Part shown: in pieces, positions 33,701-48,700 of the stretch
Numbering within the stretch: position 1 is the first letter of the stretch
Layout of the letters: each line of letters opens with the position of its first letter
Assembly (NCBI GenBank): GCA_038380435.1
Contig: JAWZYU010000020.1
Location: forward strand, 44,858,307-44,922,306
DNA: 64,000 bases
Source: Ryuthela nishihirai
Taxonomy: Eukaryota > Arthropoda > Arachnida > Araneae > Heptathelidae
Direction of reading: 5' to 3'
The notes under the pieces: generated by a model
Database searches by the model: none
Seen by the model: only the letters and a program-made list of their open reading frames with translations
Told to the model about the DNA's origin: nothing
Translations under genes and position numbers: made by a program

Positions 33701-36700
33701 GGGGATGACATGGACTGCAGAGAGCAGTTCTCTGATTGGGTACTAGAAAAACTTCAGGAATGACTATTTCTCTTGGCTGACATAATCCTCAGCAATGAAG
33801 TAAACTTTCACTTGAATGGGGACAGTCAAACACCAAAATTGTCATTACTGGGCTGCAACACAATCACATTGGGTTGAAGATGCATGTGTGCAGAATGATC
33901 CGAGGGTATCTGTTTGGTGTGCAATTCATGGTGACAACATCATAGGACCTTACTTTTATACCAACACAGTCACTGGTGACTCTTATTTGCAAATGTTAAA
34001 TGTCCTTTTGGGACCCTACTTAGAGAACATAACCCTTAGCACATTTACTGCATGGTTTCCTTTCAAAAGGATGGGGCACTGCCCCATTATGGCAAAAGTA
34101 TCAGAACTTGGTTGGATGAAACACTACCCCACAAATGGATAGGCAAATGTGGGGCAATGCAATAGCGACCTTGAAGCCCAGATTTGATTCCCATGGATTT
34201 ATTGTGGTGCCACCTAAAATCTTGGATGTACCAAAATTGCTTTTGAACACTGGATGAGTTAAAGGAGAGCATCTGCACTAAATGTCGCTAGATTATAACT
34301 GTCCATTCTCCATAACATGCAGTTACTCAGACAAGATTGACATGTGCCAAGCAATACAGTGGAATTACTACTTATTCACATTGAGCGCCAATCAAATGCT
34401 GAGTTTGAGCATTTGATGCTGAGTATGGATTCAGTACAGTTTAACAAAGTGAATATAGAAATTGAATACATGATCAATTGAATATTATTATTTTGCCTGC
34501 ATATAAGGACATAAAAGAATGCATAGAGGTAAGGGTAGAAATAATATTTTAACAAAGATTTTTTGTGTTCTATAACTAATTTTGTATAATAATACAACTC
34601 TGTGAGTAGTTTGTATAAAATCATTTTTACACTGACAAGCATCATCCACTAGTACAATCCAGGAAGATTTTGTTGCCACCTTTACACATAAAATTGGGCT
34701 TAATGAAGAATTTTGTCAAGGCTATGGATCAGATGCAAACTGCCTTTCTGTACCTTTGACAAAAATTTACAGGACTTAGTGATGCAAAAATAAAGTGTTT
34801 TTACTGGTCCAGATATTCACTCATTGCTATTTATTAAGTATTTGATCATATCATCACTTGAATGGAGAGCATGGCATACCTTTCGATAGGTGGCAATGGT
34901 CTTAGGGAATAAAAAAGCAGAAAATTACAAGGACCTTGTGGAAGAATTGCTGTCCTCATATCACAAACTGGGATGTTGTATTCTTTGAAGGAACATTTCT
35001 TAAGTTCTCATTTGGATTTCTTTCTGGAAAACTGTGGTGCTGTGAGTGATGATCATGAGTGAACATTTTCATCAGGAAATTGTTACAACAGAAAAGATAT
35101 CGAGGAAGATGGAGTCCATAAATGTCAATAGATTAGTGCTGGAATGTGATGCGAGATTCTCAAAATTTCGTATATATAAATGGCAGACAAAGGCAATGGT
35201 TGCTGTAGACCAATATACAACCTTCAACGAATGATGTGATACAGGTTAGTGATTGTATCTCAAAAATTATAGCTAATCAAACATTTTTGTTGTCAGACCA
35301 AAAGTCAAATTTGTTGTTCAGTGTAATCATCTAAAATGAAGCACCTTGGGAAATCCCAGTTTTATATTTACTTGTGATATAAAGTATGTTAATTACAAGT
35401 AAATAGTTTAAAAGTAAAGTAGTACAAAAAAATCATTTCTAAAATCTTAATCAAATTTTTTTTACTGACCAGAAGTTTGGGAGGCACACCACTGGGTTGC
35501 TTCCTTGTCTACATGTCTGCCCCAAAATACCAAAAGCTTGTATATTGAAAAGTCGCTTATTTTTATCCAAAGAATTTTAATAAATTGTTAGCTTGTTTTA
35601 GTGGAATAAATTATGTAAATATATATATAATGCATGAACTCATAGCAATTGCAGACTAACCTAGTCATTGTAGCTAATGAAGATCTTAATTTGTTGGTTC
35701 AAGTTATGCAAATAATGTGATATGTGGCAGATAATTAATATGTAATTTGTATTCCAAGATATTTTAGAAATCAGACTTTTACCATGAATGAAAACTGACC
35801 TGAGTAAAACAAGTACCTTGTCATGCCATAAATACTGTTCTCATTGGAATGCTTGCCAAGAGTACAAAGATATGCTGGAATTGGACAATTATGTGATGCA
35901 TGACCCCTCATTCTTGAGTATGTACAGATTGGTAATTGAGCTGTTAAGTAGCCAATGTAGAGAGGACAATAAAAAGAATCTTATCTCTATTATTGCTCTG
36001 CATGAAGTCAGTAAGGTGCTAGATTATTTTTTAAACCTTGCAGCCATTGGGAGAAATCACTAGTTTGTTCATCGAGCTATGAACCATTACAGTACTACCC
36101 AAGAAATGCAAGATTATTCTTGTTATCCATACTATGCAGGTCATCGAAGTAGAGTAACAGAATTCAGCAAAATCTGCTTCAGAAAACAAAGGTAATGGTG
36201 AGAGATAGATATCACCAAACAGCCTGACTTGACCAATTAACCTTAGATAAGTAATGTTTTTATACGGACATTGTGAATAATATGGGGTATCCAATCACTC
36301 CACTAAAGTAACACCAAATGGAGTTATATTTTTATTGGCAAAAATTAGTGATTATACTTTTGGGTTCCAACATAGAGATATGTTAAAAGCCCTAAAAGAA
36401 CTAAAAATTCTCAGTCTCAAAGCAAATAATGTTATTTTAAAACAGTGCATGATTTATCTTTAACTTGTAAGACATTTAAAAAATGTGTGATGAAAAAGAT
36501 TCCATTAGAAGTAACAGTCAAATCTCTTTGCTGCATCCATTCAGGTATTTCTACATCAGTTTCGAAATGTCAGGATGAACATCTATTGTGAAACAAAAAT
36601 TTACTGCACTTTCATTTGCTTGCTACAATTTTTTATAGTGGTGTGAAAGAAATTTTTATTTTTATTGCTTAAAGGTTAAGAAAAGGGTAAATTTTTATTA

Positions 36701-39700
36701 CATCTATAAAGATATGTTTAAAAAGACAAATGAAACAATTGATATATAAAGATACAAATCATACTAATAGTAAAAAAATTATTACATTAATAAAGAAAAG
36801 CTGCATACAGAGCTATCAAAATAATCCTCATCATTTCCTGCATTGAGAGATTTGAAACCATTGTTTTATCTGCATTAAGTCACTATTCCGGATATTGTCC
36901 TTTGTAGCATTCATTATGCAAAAGAGAATTATTTTCTTTTGCTTAGGTGTCCATTTCATGTCATCTTGTAATAATCTTTCACTCTTGGACTTCAGCTCTC
37001 ATGGAGTAAAAACAATGCACAATTACTAATGTATCTAAATTCAAAATAACACTCTCAAATGAATCGTATTATGTGGTGTGATAATAATGATACAAAGTAA
37101 ACTTGCTAATATTGCTTATCATTTCACTTTCATGGCAACAAAAACACTATCACTGGAGATTATTTTAACATTCACCACCAGACAGCCATCTATTGCCTGA
37201 ATCTAGTCTATTTCACTTAAATGAGCTTTTCAATTTTGACTTGCACTAAGTGTATGTAACTCTGAAATAGCCAAGATACATTGCTTAATAATGTATATTT
37301 TCCCAGGTTGTCTCAATTGGCTGTAACCAAAAGAGATAAAAGTGTTTCTGGAAGGCAGAGATGTGCTTCAGAAAATGAACATCATAAGCACCCAAAACAA
37401 GGATCCCTTCATTCTAAAGAGATTGATATTATGTCATTGCTGACTCGTGCACAAGATGAGTATGATAAAGTATGTCTAAAATGGCATCGATTTGCTTTGA
37501 AATGTAATTTATAGTGGCTCATCAAATATTCTACTGCCTATTAATAAATTTTTCAAATAATCTTATGTTCATGTAAAAATTTTGCTGCACAGAAATTTGC
37601 TCATTTATTATAAAATGCTGAAATCTCAGTATTATCAGTAAATAGTAATTACATGTTTATGTACATATATTATAAGTGCTGGTGTGAGTTCCAATATTGA
37701 TTACAAATGAGATATATTTCTGTTATATAACAGAATATTTAGTTAATATGACTCAAAAGTTGTACAAAGGTACTTTTAAGGCTTTAATTTTAAATGGGTA
37801 ATATTAGATCAGATTATAAAAGAATACTAGACTGCAAATATCAAAGTAGTTATTTGTACAGTGTTCTAGATAGAGAAATATTCTAATGCATAATAAAGAA
37901 AAAACCATCCACTAAAATTTAATTGTATATCAGATAAATTCTCTTTTTGGTTAACTATTTTGTGTGTGTGGAATTAAAACATACAACCACAATATTTTGT
38001 GCAAAATTATCCATAAGTACTGATATAAAGCTTAAAATATTAACTACTAAGAATTAGTTGAAAGATTTCCTTTCTGTATTCATTGGAGGCAAAATTTAAT
38101 AATATATATATAATAATCAGATAAGCCAAATCTTACGTTGCTTAACACCATGAGAGAAAGCTGTAAATCAAACATTTTAAGGGGGTGAGGGAATAAAGAT
38201 TGGGTCCAAATACTCGAAAAATTTCTGAGAGGAGGCTGTATACTGAATTCAGTTATCATAGGTCATAAGTGTATGAAAGAAATCCAGTTCTTTCCAGGGG
38301 GAAATATTAGGGGCCAAAATGTAGATTAGATTTCTTTAAGTTAAGGTTTGAGAACAACAAAATTTGATGGTCCTAGCTCTTATTACACTGCTGGCCATTA
38401 AAAGTGCAACGCCAGGAAGAACTCGTCAAATTGCCCCGAAATATGCAAGATGGGTAGCCCATGGGAGAACATGTAAATGTTCTCCCATGGCTATCCATCT
38501 ACATGGCATTTGTCTGCCAGTTGTGGCTAGATTGCCCAAACAGCACCTATGGAATATGTACTGTAGATAGAAATGTTCATGTCATCAATTGGAGGAGACC
38601 TTGATTGGTGGCTGGTAGCTAAATGGTCCAGGCACCTGATGTTATCAGGAAGTCTTGGGTTCGTATCCCACTTGGCTCAAGACAATTTTTAATCTAAAAA
38701 TTTGAATCGACTTAAAAAGTGGAAATTCCTTAGTGTATACTAAATAAGTCGAGTTTATTCAATATTTAAACATGTAAATGATTCAAAGCGCAGTACATAT
38801 GCACATCATGTATGACAACATCCCCTGGAAGTGGTATAAGAGGAGATTACAAAGAGCCAGTGTAAAGCACTGGAATTGTCTATAAATATTTTGTGGAAAA
38901 AATTCCGTCGACATACGGGACTCGAACCCACATCTCTCCAGAAAAATGCCAGAGTATTCTTACCGATTGAACTGATGCTGGCTCATCTTTTTCCCATTAA
39001 TTTAAGACTTAATTCTTTCTCCAATGATTTCAGCACAAACCATTGGTGCCATCTGTGATCAATGGGTGGCAACAATTCCTTTTTATTTTGCACTGAGTGA
39101 GATAGAAATAGTAAAGTTACATCACACTATTTAGCATTATTAATGATTTAAACATAGGTGATAATCACAGCGTTACCTGGGTTCTGCTTATTTACAGTTG
39201 TATGCTCGCAGTTCATGCACACTAAAGGATCAAGTATGCCCCATCAAAGAACACTACATCCATACAACCAAGTTTCTGACTTTGATCGAGGAAGAATTGT
39301 GGGATTACAGGAAGGCGGATTATCATACCAAAACATCGATCCTCGTGTTGGACGGAATGCTGCCACAATGATGAGAATATGGCGTCAGTGAGTAGATGAA
39401 CAAATTTGCAGATGTGAGGGATCTCAATGGCCCTGTCACACAAACGAACGAGAGGACAAACATCTCGTGTGCATAGCTTTGGGTGATCATACAGTCACAT
39501 CAAATACCTTACCTCAACAGGTAGAATGTGTTGCACATCAACCAGTGTCTTACATATGGTTCAACATCGTCTGCAGCATCAGGGCATCTTTACTAGGCAG
39601 CCATTGCTCTGGCTACCATTGACTCTACAGCATAGGTGTATGTGACTGCAATAGTGCCAAGAACATGGCTCATGGATGTGCAAATGTCATCACATTGTCT

Positions 39701-42700
39701 TTTCAGATGAATCCTGTTTCAGTATGCAGCACCATGATGGACAAATCCGTATCTGACAGTACCGTGGCAACAGGCTCAGTGAGACATGCATGATGTAGCA
39801 CCATACAGGTCTGGCTCCTGGGGCCATTGGATGCCATTGGACTTCACTCATGCACCGCGGTACTGTCATGGTAGCTCACTCATGCACGTGCCTCGCACAC
39901 ATTACTGGTACTTTGAACAGACAGCCAGCATTACATCACTGAGATGTTGGAGCCTGTGATCGTACTTTATCTTCAATGGCTCTCTGGTGCCATTTACCAA
40001 CAGAACAATGTCTGACCACATGTGGCATGCATCGTCCAACAATTCCTGGATAGCCACCATGTGACACTTCTGCCGTGGCCTGCACATTCACCAGATCTGT
40101 CTCCAGTTGCGCATGTCTGGTCCATGATCTCACGATGACTAGCACATCAGACACTAGCTATGACAGGGGAACTTTGGCTACGTCTCAAAACTGCGTTTAC
40201 TGACATTCCCCACACACACGTCCAACGTCTCGTCCTCTCAATGCCCGGACCGTATAGTAGTGGTTATTGCCGCTCATGGTAGCTACCCAAGATGCTGATT
40301 TCTTTGTATTCCACAAGTCTAACCAAGTTGTATTTGTAATCATTTGATCCTTTTAACATAAACTATGTATTCACTAAATATGGCTCTAATATCTCTTGTC
40401 TTTCCTGGTGTTGCACTTTTAATGGCCAGCAGTGTATTTAGGAGCACTCCTACCCTTTTTTCAGGGGAGGGGGGAAATAAATATTTGAGATCAAAACTCT
40501 TATGTTGAAAAGAAGCTGTTTACTGAATTTGGTGGTGTTAGATCTTGCCATTTAGGAGCAGCGAAATTAAAGCTGTTGCACACTAGTTTTTAACCACTAA
40601 TGTTAAATCTATGGAAATCTTGAGAAATTCAACCCAATCCACATCTATTTTGGTTAAACCCAGAGGTTTGCACAGAGCACGATTTTTCCTTTCACCCAGG
40701 GAAAGATTATATACTATGTTTGGAGCCTCTAGCTTTTTAGAGGACTAAGTGCATAAACATACAAACACCTTTATATATAAAAGATTATTGCTTCATCAAT
40801 GCAGTTTCCTGTCTGTAATATAAACTGTTGAATCTCTATGATTTTGGAGAACAGCTCTTTTAATTTAGCTAAAGGATCATATCCATGTTCTTTTTTTTGT
40901 CCTGTGCTGTTTGCCACTAATATGTAAGCATTGATGCAATAGTATAAACTTATTTCTGGACATTTGGAAGGGAAAAAAATGGTGATATGCATAACCAGGA
41001 TTGAAGAAATTTGGAAATATCGAACCAGCCAGCAGTTTTTACCACAAGTCAAAACAAGGACATTTATGAACATGGTAGGGAAATGCAAGGCATTTTTCTT
41101 ACCTTTTATGTGTGTTAGAAGCGCATGTTGTAAAATAAATATGCTGCATTCAATGGTGAAAGTTGTTCTTTCCCTGGAAATATTTCACTCTTGCAATTTT
41201 TCCTAGCTTTGAAACTAGCAATCCATGCTAGGAAATTCATTCTCATTTCTTGAGTGCATTACCCCAGCCCTGTGCATAGCCACTCTTGACCAGTGCTCAG
41301 TCAAGGATTGCTTCTAAATAATTTTTTTGCTTGAATTCTAACTAGTTTTTCCTCAGCCATTGTTTTTTTATTGAGCCTGTTTATCTTTACAGTGGGGTGA
41401 TTGTAACTAGCTTCCTGCTTTTCAAGCAAGGTGAAACCATTTTGGTTAGTTTGCTCAGCAGTTTTATTCTTTTTCAGTGCTACCCATAAACTCCTCTATG
41501 ATAAAGTTTTCTTTGAGCTTAGCCCACTGCAAGAAAGTTCTTGTTTTGGAATTGGAAGATTCTTTTTCTGAATGACTGCAATTTTCGCTGAAGGAATCAA
41601 GTAAATCAAAAAACTTCACCCCCATCTGAATTTAAAAACAAGTTTCCTTGAGCATCAGGAAAATCTTCAAATTCATCCTAGTCTAATTCTCCAAAAATAT
41701 TTCAAAAAATTCAATTCTTAATGACAATGCAGCTTTTTCCAATTAATTAAATAAGTATATGTAATAATTTGCAATTTTGTTTTACATATTTGCTAAAAAG
41801 TAACTATTTTAATATTTTAATTTGTGAAAAATATCTTGTGCAATAGCAGTAATCCTAGTACAGCTGGTAGTAGCAATTCCAGAACTAAAACCATTTGGTT
41901 GTCTTTGATGCACCAATTTGGCTGTTATATTTTTTTTTAATTGTCATCTACATCTTATATATTTAGTAACTGATAAAAAATAAAGAAATGTTAAAATAAG
42001 TATAATGCAGGAAAGATAGATGGAAACTAAAAGTAGTATATGCTTGGTAAATTTAAAAAATATATGATGCAGTGTAAAAGGTCAAATAATTTTACTGTAG
42101 CCCTGCTTTTAAAGGTTAATTAGGTCCCCTTAAAATTAAAGCACTAAATGCTCAAGAGACAGACTACTATTAAAAGTGGATAGCACTATTCATTGTTTGA
42201 CTCAATGGTACAATCTAAGTTGATATTTAGCGGTATGTCCATTAACTCTTAAAAGTGCCAGAAGATACTATAGTTCCCAGAGAATTTTGTTGCAAGTTTT
42301 TCTATTTTTACTAAAAGAATTTTCCTTTATATAAAAGTTCTTTCAAACTAAACATGAAAATTAACAATTGCATTTGTGTACAATAATATAACCAAGTTTT
42401 GTCAGTTACTTCAGAATGAAATTCGCAGCTCTTTTAAATTCAACAGAAATGATATATATATAATCCAGCACTCCAAGGGTTAATAGATGAAAGTAAACTG
42501 GTTGTTTTTCAGAAAAAGCAAAGTGCAGACACCTGCTTCATCATAGTTATTATACATATTATAAAAAAATTAGCTTAAGATTAATATCAGAGCAAAAAGG
42601 AGGTATTACTCCTATACACAAGGGTCTGTACACAGCTATAAATCCAGTTAAGTATTTAATGATAAATGATATGGAGCTGTAAAAACTATTGTAAGTCGCT

Positions 42701-45700
42701 CTTTCTTGATGTGAAGAATAATCATAATAAAAAATTGTTGAAACCAAAAACGTAAATAAGAACAGAATTTATTGATGGACAACATAATTAAAATGCTGAA
42801 ATCAACAAAATGTTTCAGTAAAAAAAGTAATTTTTTTAAGGAAAGTAGATTTCTTAAAAAACACTCAACTAGAAATTAAGGAAACTGTTGTGGAAAAGTT
42901 AGTGCTTTTAGGTAAGATTAAAATACACTGCCTGTCATTGAAATTGTTCCACGTAGAAGGAATGCTTGCATGTAAACCAAATTAATTGTGGTGGTAACTG
43001 TGCACATAAAGAAGCAATGATTACAGAGGCAAACATTTTTACCAATATTTAATGACAAATTGAGAGGTATATCGGCAGATATGGCTGCTATGAGCTGCAA
43101 TACACAAGGCAAGACGTCAAGAAGGAGTCAAACAGATGCTGAATGTGATCCTGTGTAATATGTAGCCATGTTTTGTGCACCCTTGCCAAGTTTGCTGATA
43201 GTCTTAGTCAGCTGAGCACTGGATGTAATGTACTGCCCCATTGTATCCCATATGTGTTCGATGGACAACAAATCTGGGGAACAAGCAGGCCAAGGAAAGA
43301 GAGCCACATAGGCACTGCAGGGAGACACATGCAGCATGTGGCCATGCATTATCCTGCTCAAAAACACTGTATAATAATCATGGAATATACTACCTCATTG
43401 AGTGTGCTAATTTATATCATGTAATAAATTATCGAAGCCACTTTTTTTTATGTATGTTTGGTGTAGCTTCCATTATTTTATTCAAAACGTTTGGGTTTCA
43501 GGATATTCATAATGTCATTTTTTTTTTAGTTTTCAAAATGAAATCAGATGCATTAGCATATATTCTCTAACATACTATCCTATCAACTGTTCTACATATA
43601 ATTTGGCCAACTTTACATTAACAAAGCAGATACTTATTACTTACAGGTAGCAACTTAACAATGATTTATTACAAACCTTATGATTATAACATAAATTATC
43701 TACTATACTGACTGTACACTTTCAGCATACAGATCTGTCTAATGTCATATAACAAGTATAAATAAACTGTTTGTCTTTATGGTTATAAAAAGCAGGTACC
43801 TAATTGGTAGTACATCTGATATTTGTTGAATTAATATTAAATGATCATATAATGTTGAAAGCAGCTTGAAGGAATGTACATTGGCATTAGTAATGTACCA
43901 GTTGTTACCATCTGCTGTAAGATGGTTGATGAAGACTATGCAGTCTTGGAATATTTATGACTGCAACTTAGCACCTACATCTGGTATCATCCTAAGGGCT
44001 CGCTACAGTCCCACATTAATTTGGTTGCTTTACGACAGGTCATATATGAACTCTATTTGAATTCTGTATGTTTTACTTGTTGATTAATATTATCAATATC
44101 TACTGCTTATGATGCTAGCTGACTCTGCAAGAAGCTCTTGGCCAGATGGTAGGACAAGTTTCCAAACTGAACATATATGTCAACATTTAAAATTAATACA
44201 ATCCAACTTAAAGGCTAAAAGTTTAAAAATGAATATAATGTGGTAGTGTATCCCTTGACTATTATACAGTGTTAACTGTTAAATTTATACACTGATTATA
44301 GTCATTTTTTTAGCAGCACAGGTTGTAGCATAGTTTCAGGTACCACATAACTGTCAAACTTCCATCAGTAACAATCAAAGGTGACTGACTGGCTGTTGTA
44401 ACTAATGGCTCCCCACATGATGATGACCGGTGTTGGTCCCATATGGGGCTTCCGGATACACTCTGCATTAACCTCTGTCATCTAGTTGTGTCCTACACAC
44501 ACATGGCCATCACTGGCACCTAAACAAAAACTGGTTTCATCACTGAATACTACATAATGTCCTCCTGTCCCCAGAATCTTCTCTTCCTGCACCACTACAG
44601 ACATGCATGACAGTGGGATGGAGTGAGAAAGACGACTAAGAGATGGCATACATACAAGCCCATGTCTTCGGATTGTGCTGGCAAATATAGGAACTGGCAG
44701 GGATGGTGCTAGTAATCTGCTGTACCATCTAGGTTCTGTCACATATAGCTTTTCACCAGATCTGACATTCTGCCCACTCTGGCATTCTCCTATAGGCACC
44801 TGAATCTGGCCACTGTGTTGCCGAATATTCTGTTATCCATTGTTGTGTGCAAGTCAACAGTGTCCAAGTATTCCAATATATTCCAATAATCCAGCCCCTT
44901 TCAAAGTCCCTGAAGTGCACATAACATCTTTGTGAAGGCATGGCTACTACACCAGAGGTCTGTCTCACAAGCTTCTTTTGCTAGCAGTCATTCACACTGC
45001 TTTTTATAGCACCCGACAATACTTAGGTCACGGAAACAACTGTCTATTGGCTGTATTTTGTGTGTATTGGCATCATGTGCAAATCAGTGACATAGGTATA
45101 CATTGTCTAATGACTGTAGTGAAACAGCTTTTCACTAAAACGCTGAAAATTTGTGTCATGTATGCAAATTTTCAGCATTTTCTGGTTATTCTTTCCTGGT
45201 GGTGAAATTTTAGTGGTGGGTAGTGTGTAAAGTGATAATTTCTGAAATAGGTACATATATAATTATAAAGGTAAAAAGTTTGCTATTTGTATCATATAAT
45301 AAATTATCAAAGCCACTTTTTTTTTACTGTCAATTTTTTTTCCATTCTATGGAAAAATATTTTTTTCTCTAATGACTGGTTTCCATTCTGAGTAACAACC
45401 CCAAGGTAGCAACACTTGCTTCTCATAGAATGGAAACCGGTCTTAGAAACAAAATTGTCCATTTCACTTTTAATCAATTTTAACTATAATATGCTTGTAC
45501 TATTCCAAAGTTACAGTAGCTTTACTCTGTAAAGTTTTAACATAAAATATTCACATTCTTTTATTCTCATTAACGTACTGAATTTTATTCCAACGTTATT
45601 CTTTCTAAAATTCTTTTTATTCAAAAAATAAATTTAGTAATGATTGATACCATTTCCTGTTAAATGATAAATGTATCTTTTAAATGCTCTTATCAAAGTG

Positions 45701-48700
45701 ATAATGGGGTTGGGATAAAAGTAGTTGAATTTTTAATTTTATATTCATGTAGGTGGAAAGATGAGAATAATGCATTTGTGTGAAAAATACAATACTGCAT
45801 ACAGCATTTTGTTTACTTCAAGTAATCATATTTTTATCCAACTAATTCATAATATTATTATTTTTCTGAAAGCATATTCATCTATAAACTTTAAATTTCC
45901 TTATTTATAGAGGTCAGCAAGCAATCATGCTGTGTACTCCCAAACTTCCAGAAACAAAGCTTCTGATCGTAGAAGTAGAGATATTGTGAAACCTACTCCT
46001 GTGCGAGCTAATGGTGTAGTATCAAAGAATGCAGGTGTACCTCTTACTGTAGATACGTTGTTTGCACATGCTGGAGATGGGAAATGGCAATTGTACAAGG
46101 ACACTGAGGTGATAAATCCCCGTGATATTCCCCTTCGTACCAGATCTTTATCTACAGTTAGTCCTCGTGAACTGGCTAAAAATTGTTCTACAGAAAATGC
46201 AGAGGCTATTCTGCAGAGACTGCTGTCAAACCCAGCACATACTGTAGAACATATAGAAAAGAACCAAAAGGAAGGTACTGAAAGAATACAAAGAGCTCGG
46301 TCAGCAACTTGTTCTGCAGGATCAGGTGTATCCACCACTACTCATAGACTGGCATCTATAGAAATTATGGAGCAAGATTTAAAAGAAAAGCTTAATATTG
46401 TTCCTAAATCTTGTAATGAAGTGCAAGATTCAATTGAGCTACAGTTTGCATCACCTAATGTGCATACTAGTCAGGCATTGACTGACCCTGCCAGAAGCCA
46501 AAATAGTGGTGATATTCCTATTCTAACTCCTGCCATGTTAGAATCCACTGCCACATTTTCATCTTCTCTTGGATGTCCTGGGGGATCAGCTATTGATCAT
46601 TCAGAAAATTCATTTAGTGATACATTTGCAGCTGCAACATCTGTGCCCTTAGTAAGTATTCCCTTGGAATAATTTTAGTTCATCAATTTAATGATTTTGT
46701 TTCAATCAATTTAATGTTCAGCAGATCTGTTCATCATAAGTTTCCCAAATGAATGTGTTGTCTAATGACTGTAGTGAAATACCTTTTGGTATTTTTTCCA
46801 AGTGCAACAAATTATCTGTGAACCATTGCATTATGCATGCTTTATACTATAATTTTTCATTATAGCAGAACTCAAAGTTATGAATTATTAATTCTGCTAT
46901 CTTGAATATCTACTTTAAGCCATTAAATTTTAAGTGAATTGTTTCAAAATTGGGTCCAAAGGGGGGAAAACACTATATTAATGTATAAATATATATAATG
47001 TAACAAAAAATCAGAAAAGCATACCTGAAGGTTTCATTTCAAACAGAATTTACTGCCTGTTGGATCATTTCAGGGTCCATAAAGCAACACAAAAGTTCCT
47101 CTCTTGTCTGTATTTTTGTCTTGTAGACCATCTCTTTCATAAGACTCCATAAAAAGTAATCTAGCAGGGTTAGATCTGGAGATCTCTGCAGCCAGAATAT
47201 TGAACTATAATAATCCATCCACTGAAAGTACCATTTATTATACACCACATCCTTCCACAAACCTTCCCTACTTCACCACAATAATGTGGCCAGCCGAAAT
47301 ACCTTGATATAGGGTATTCCTATTGATATAGGGAAATACCTTGATATAGGTAATAATAGATTCCTACCTGCTGTATAGTGCATATGCGATTATTATGATG
47401 AGTAAACACTCCAACATGAGCGAGTTCAATCATAGGCAAATAGTCAGTCTAAGGAAAATGTGGGTGCTTCATTTCTGCAACTACAGAACATCTGGAATTT
47501 CCATGTGTGACCATCGTGTACCAGGACTATATCAAACTTGCAAAACCTACAACTGCTGGAAAAAATGTGGTCATAACCAGGCTGTTGATGTTTGAGGTGA
47601 GTGCTGCTTCTCCCATATCATAACATTGGAACAGAGGGCCACAGTGCAGATGATAATGCCTGTATTCAACAATGGGGCAACTATGAAGGTTTGTACAAAG
47701 ACCATTTGATGTATGATTGCATGAATAGGCTATGTCAGCCAACGGCCACATCAAGTACCCTTGTTGACAAAATGTCAGAAGGCTATGAGGCTGCAGTGGG
47801 CGAAGGAACATTGCAAATGGACTGTGGAAGAATGGAAATGAGTAGCTTGGTCCAAGGAATCAAGGTTCTAACTACAACCAGCAATGGGAGGTTGCATATG
47901 TGGCATAGACAACACAGAGCCATAGACCCTAACTATTAAGTCAGGGTGTTACAGTTGGTGTAATGTTCTGGGGTATGTTTATGTGAACCACCTTGGTGGC
48001 CCCTTGTAACTATTGAGACCACCACATAAGGTTATGTTTATGTACTCCACTGACCATCTACACTCTTTCATGACTATTCATTTCCCACAGCAAGATGCCA
48101 TCTTTCAATAAACCAATGCTCCTTCTTGTTGCTCCCATTTGGCAAAGGACTGGTTGGTGGAGCATCTCAATGAGTTCACAAACCTCAAATGGCCTTTTCT
48201 CTGGTTTTTGAACACTATTGAGTATGTGTGTGACAATGTGGAGCAATGCATTCGAGTCTGTAATCCACCACTGGCAACTCTCACCACTTTATAGATGGTT
48301 GTCCTGGAATCATGGGCCACAATACCACCAAACATTTCCAGTACCTGGTAGTCCATGCCACATGTTAGGTGTATGTAAATGATAAATTGTCCTTTCAGTG
48401 TATAATTTTATGACCAAAACAGGAATCTCCAGAGGCACATCCTCCATTAAAAGTGGCATTCATTTGTCAAAAAGTTCGAATAATTAGCAGCATTTAAATG
48501 TTTCAATGTTTAAATGTTCAATGAATGATTCAATCAACAAATCTCCAGTCAGACATACCATTCACTGAGAATCGATGATGGAAGTTGCTTTTAATGGTAC
48601 CATAAAAATTATCAGTGAACCACAATGTGTATTGTTAATTCCATCCAGATTGTGCTTTATCACTGAACAATGTGCAATTAAGACTCCAGCAATGCAACAG

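Larger units (their letters stand above)
38386..40434 (+). mobile_element. Tc1-like transposon with intact terminal repeats, decayed transposase
   Basis: The terminal inverted repeats (~33 bp, CACTGCTGGCCATTAAAAGT...) are nearly identical and flanked by TA at 38384-38385 and 40435-40436. The plus strand encodes D-F-D-R-G-R-I-V-G-L-Q-E-G-G-L-S-Y (39279-39329), V-G-R-N-A-A-T-M-M-R-I-W-R-Q, F-S-D-E-S-C-F-S-M-Q-H-H-D-G (39700-39740), and P-W-P-A-H-S-P-D-L-S-P (40075-40110). Several stops break the frame. The 5' portion contains two later repeats (38500-38765 and 38880-39070). It could be cross-mobilised through its ends, but makes no protein. Confidence 0.9.

Noticed and set aside
35788..36063. 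91-codon plus-strand frame as a host gene
   Set aside because: No motif, no supported neighbours, and no clear splice partners. It could be an old repeat.
36840..37010. Possible minus-strand coding remnant
   Set aside because: Codon texture is suggestive, but stops interrupt it and I recognise no family.
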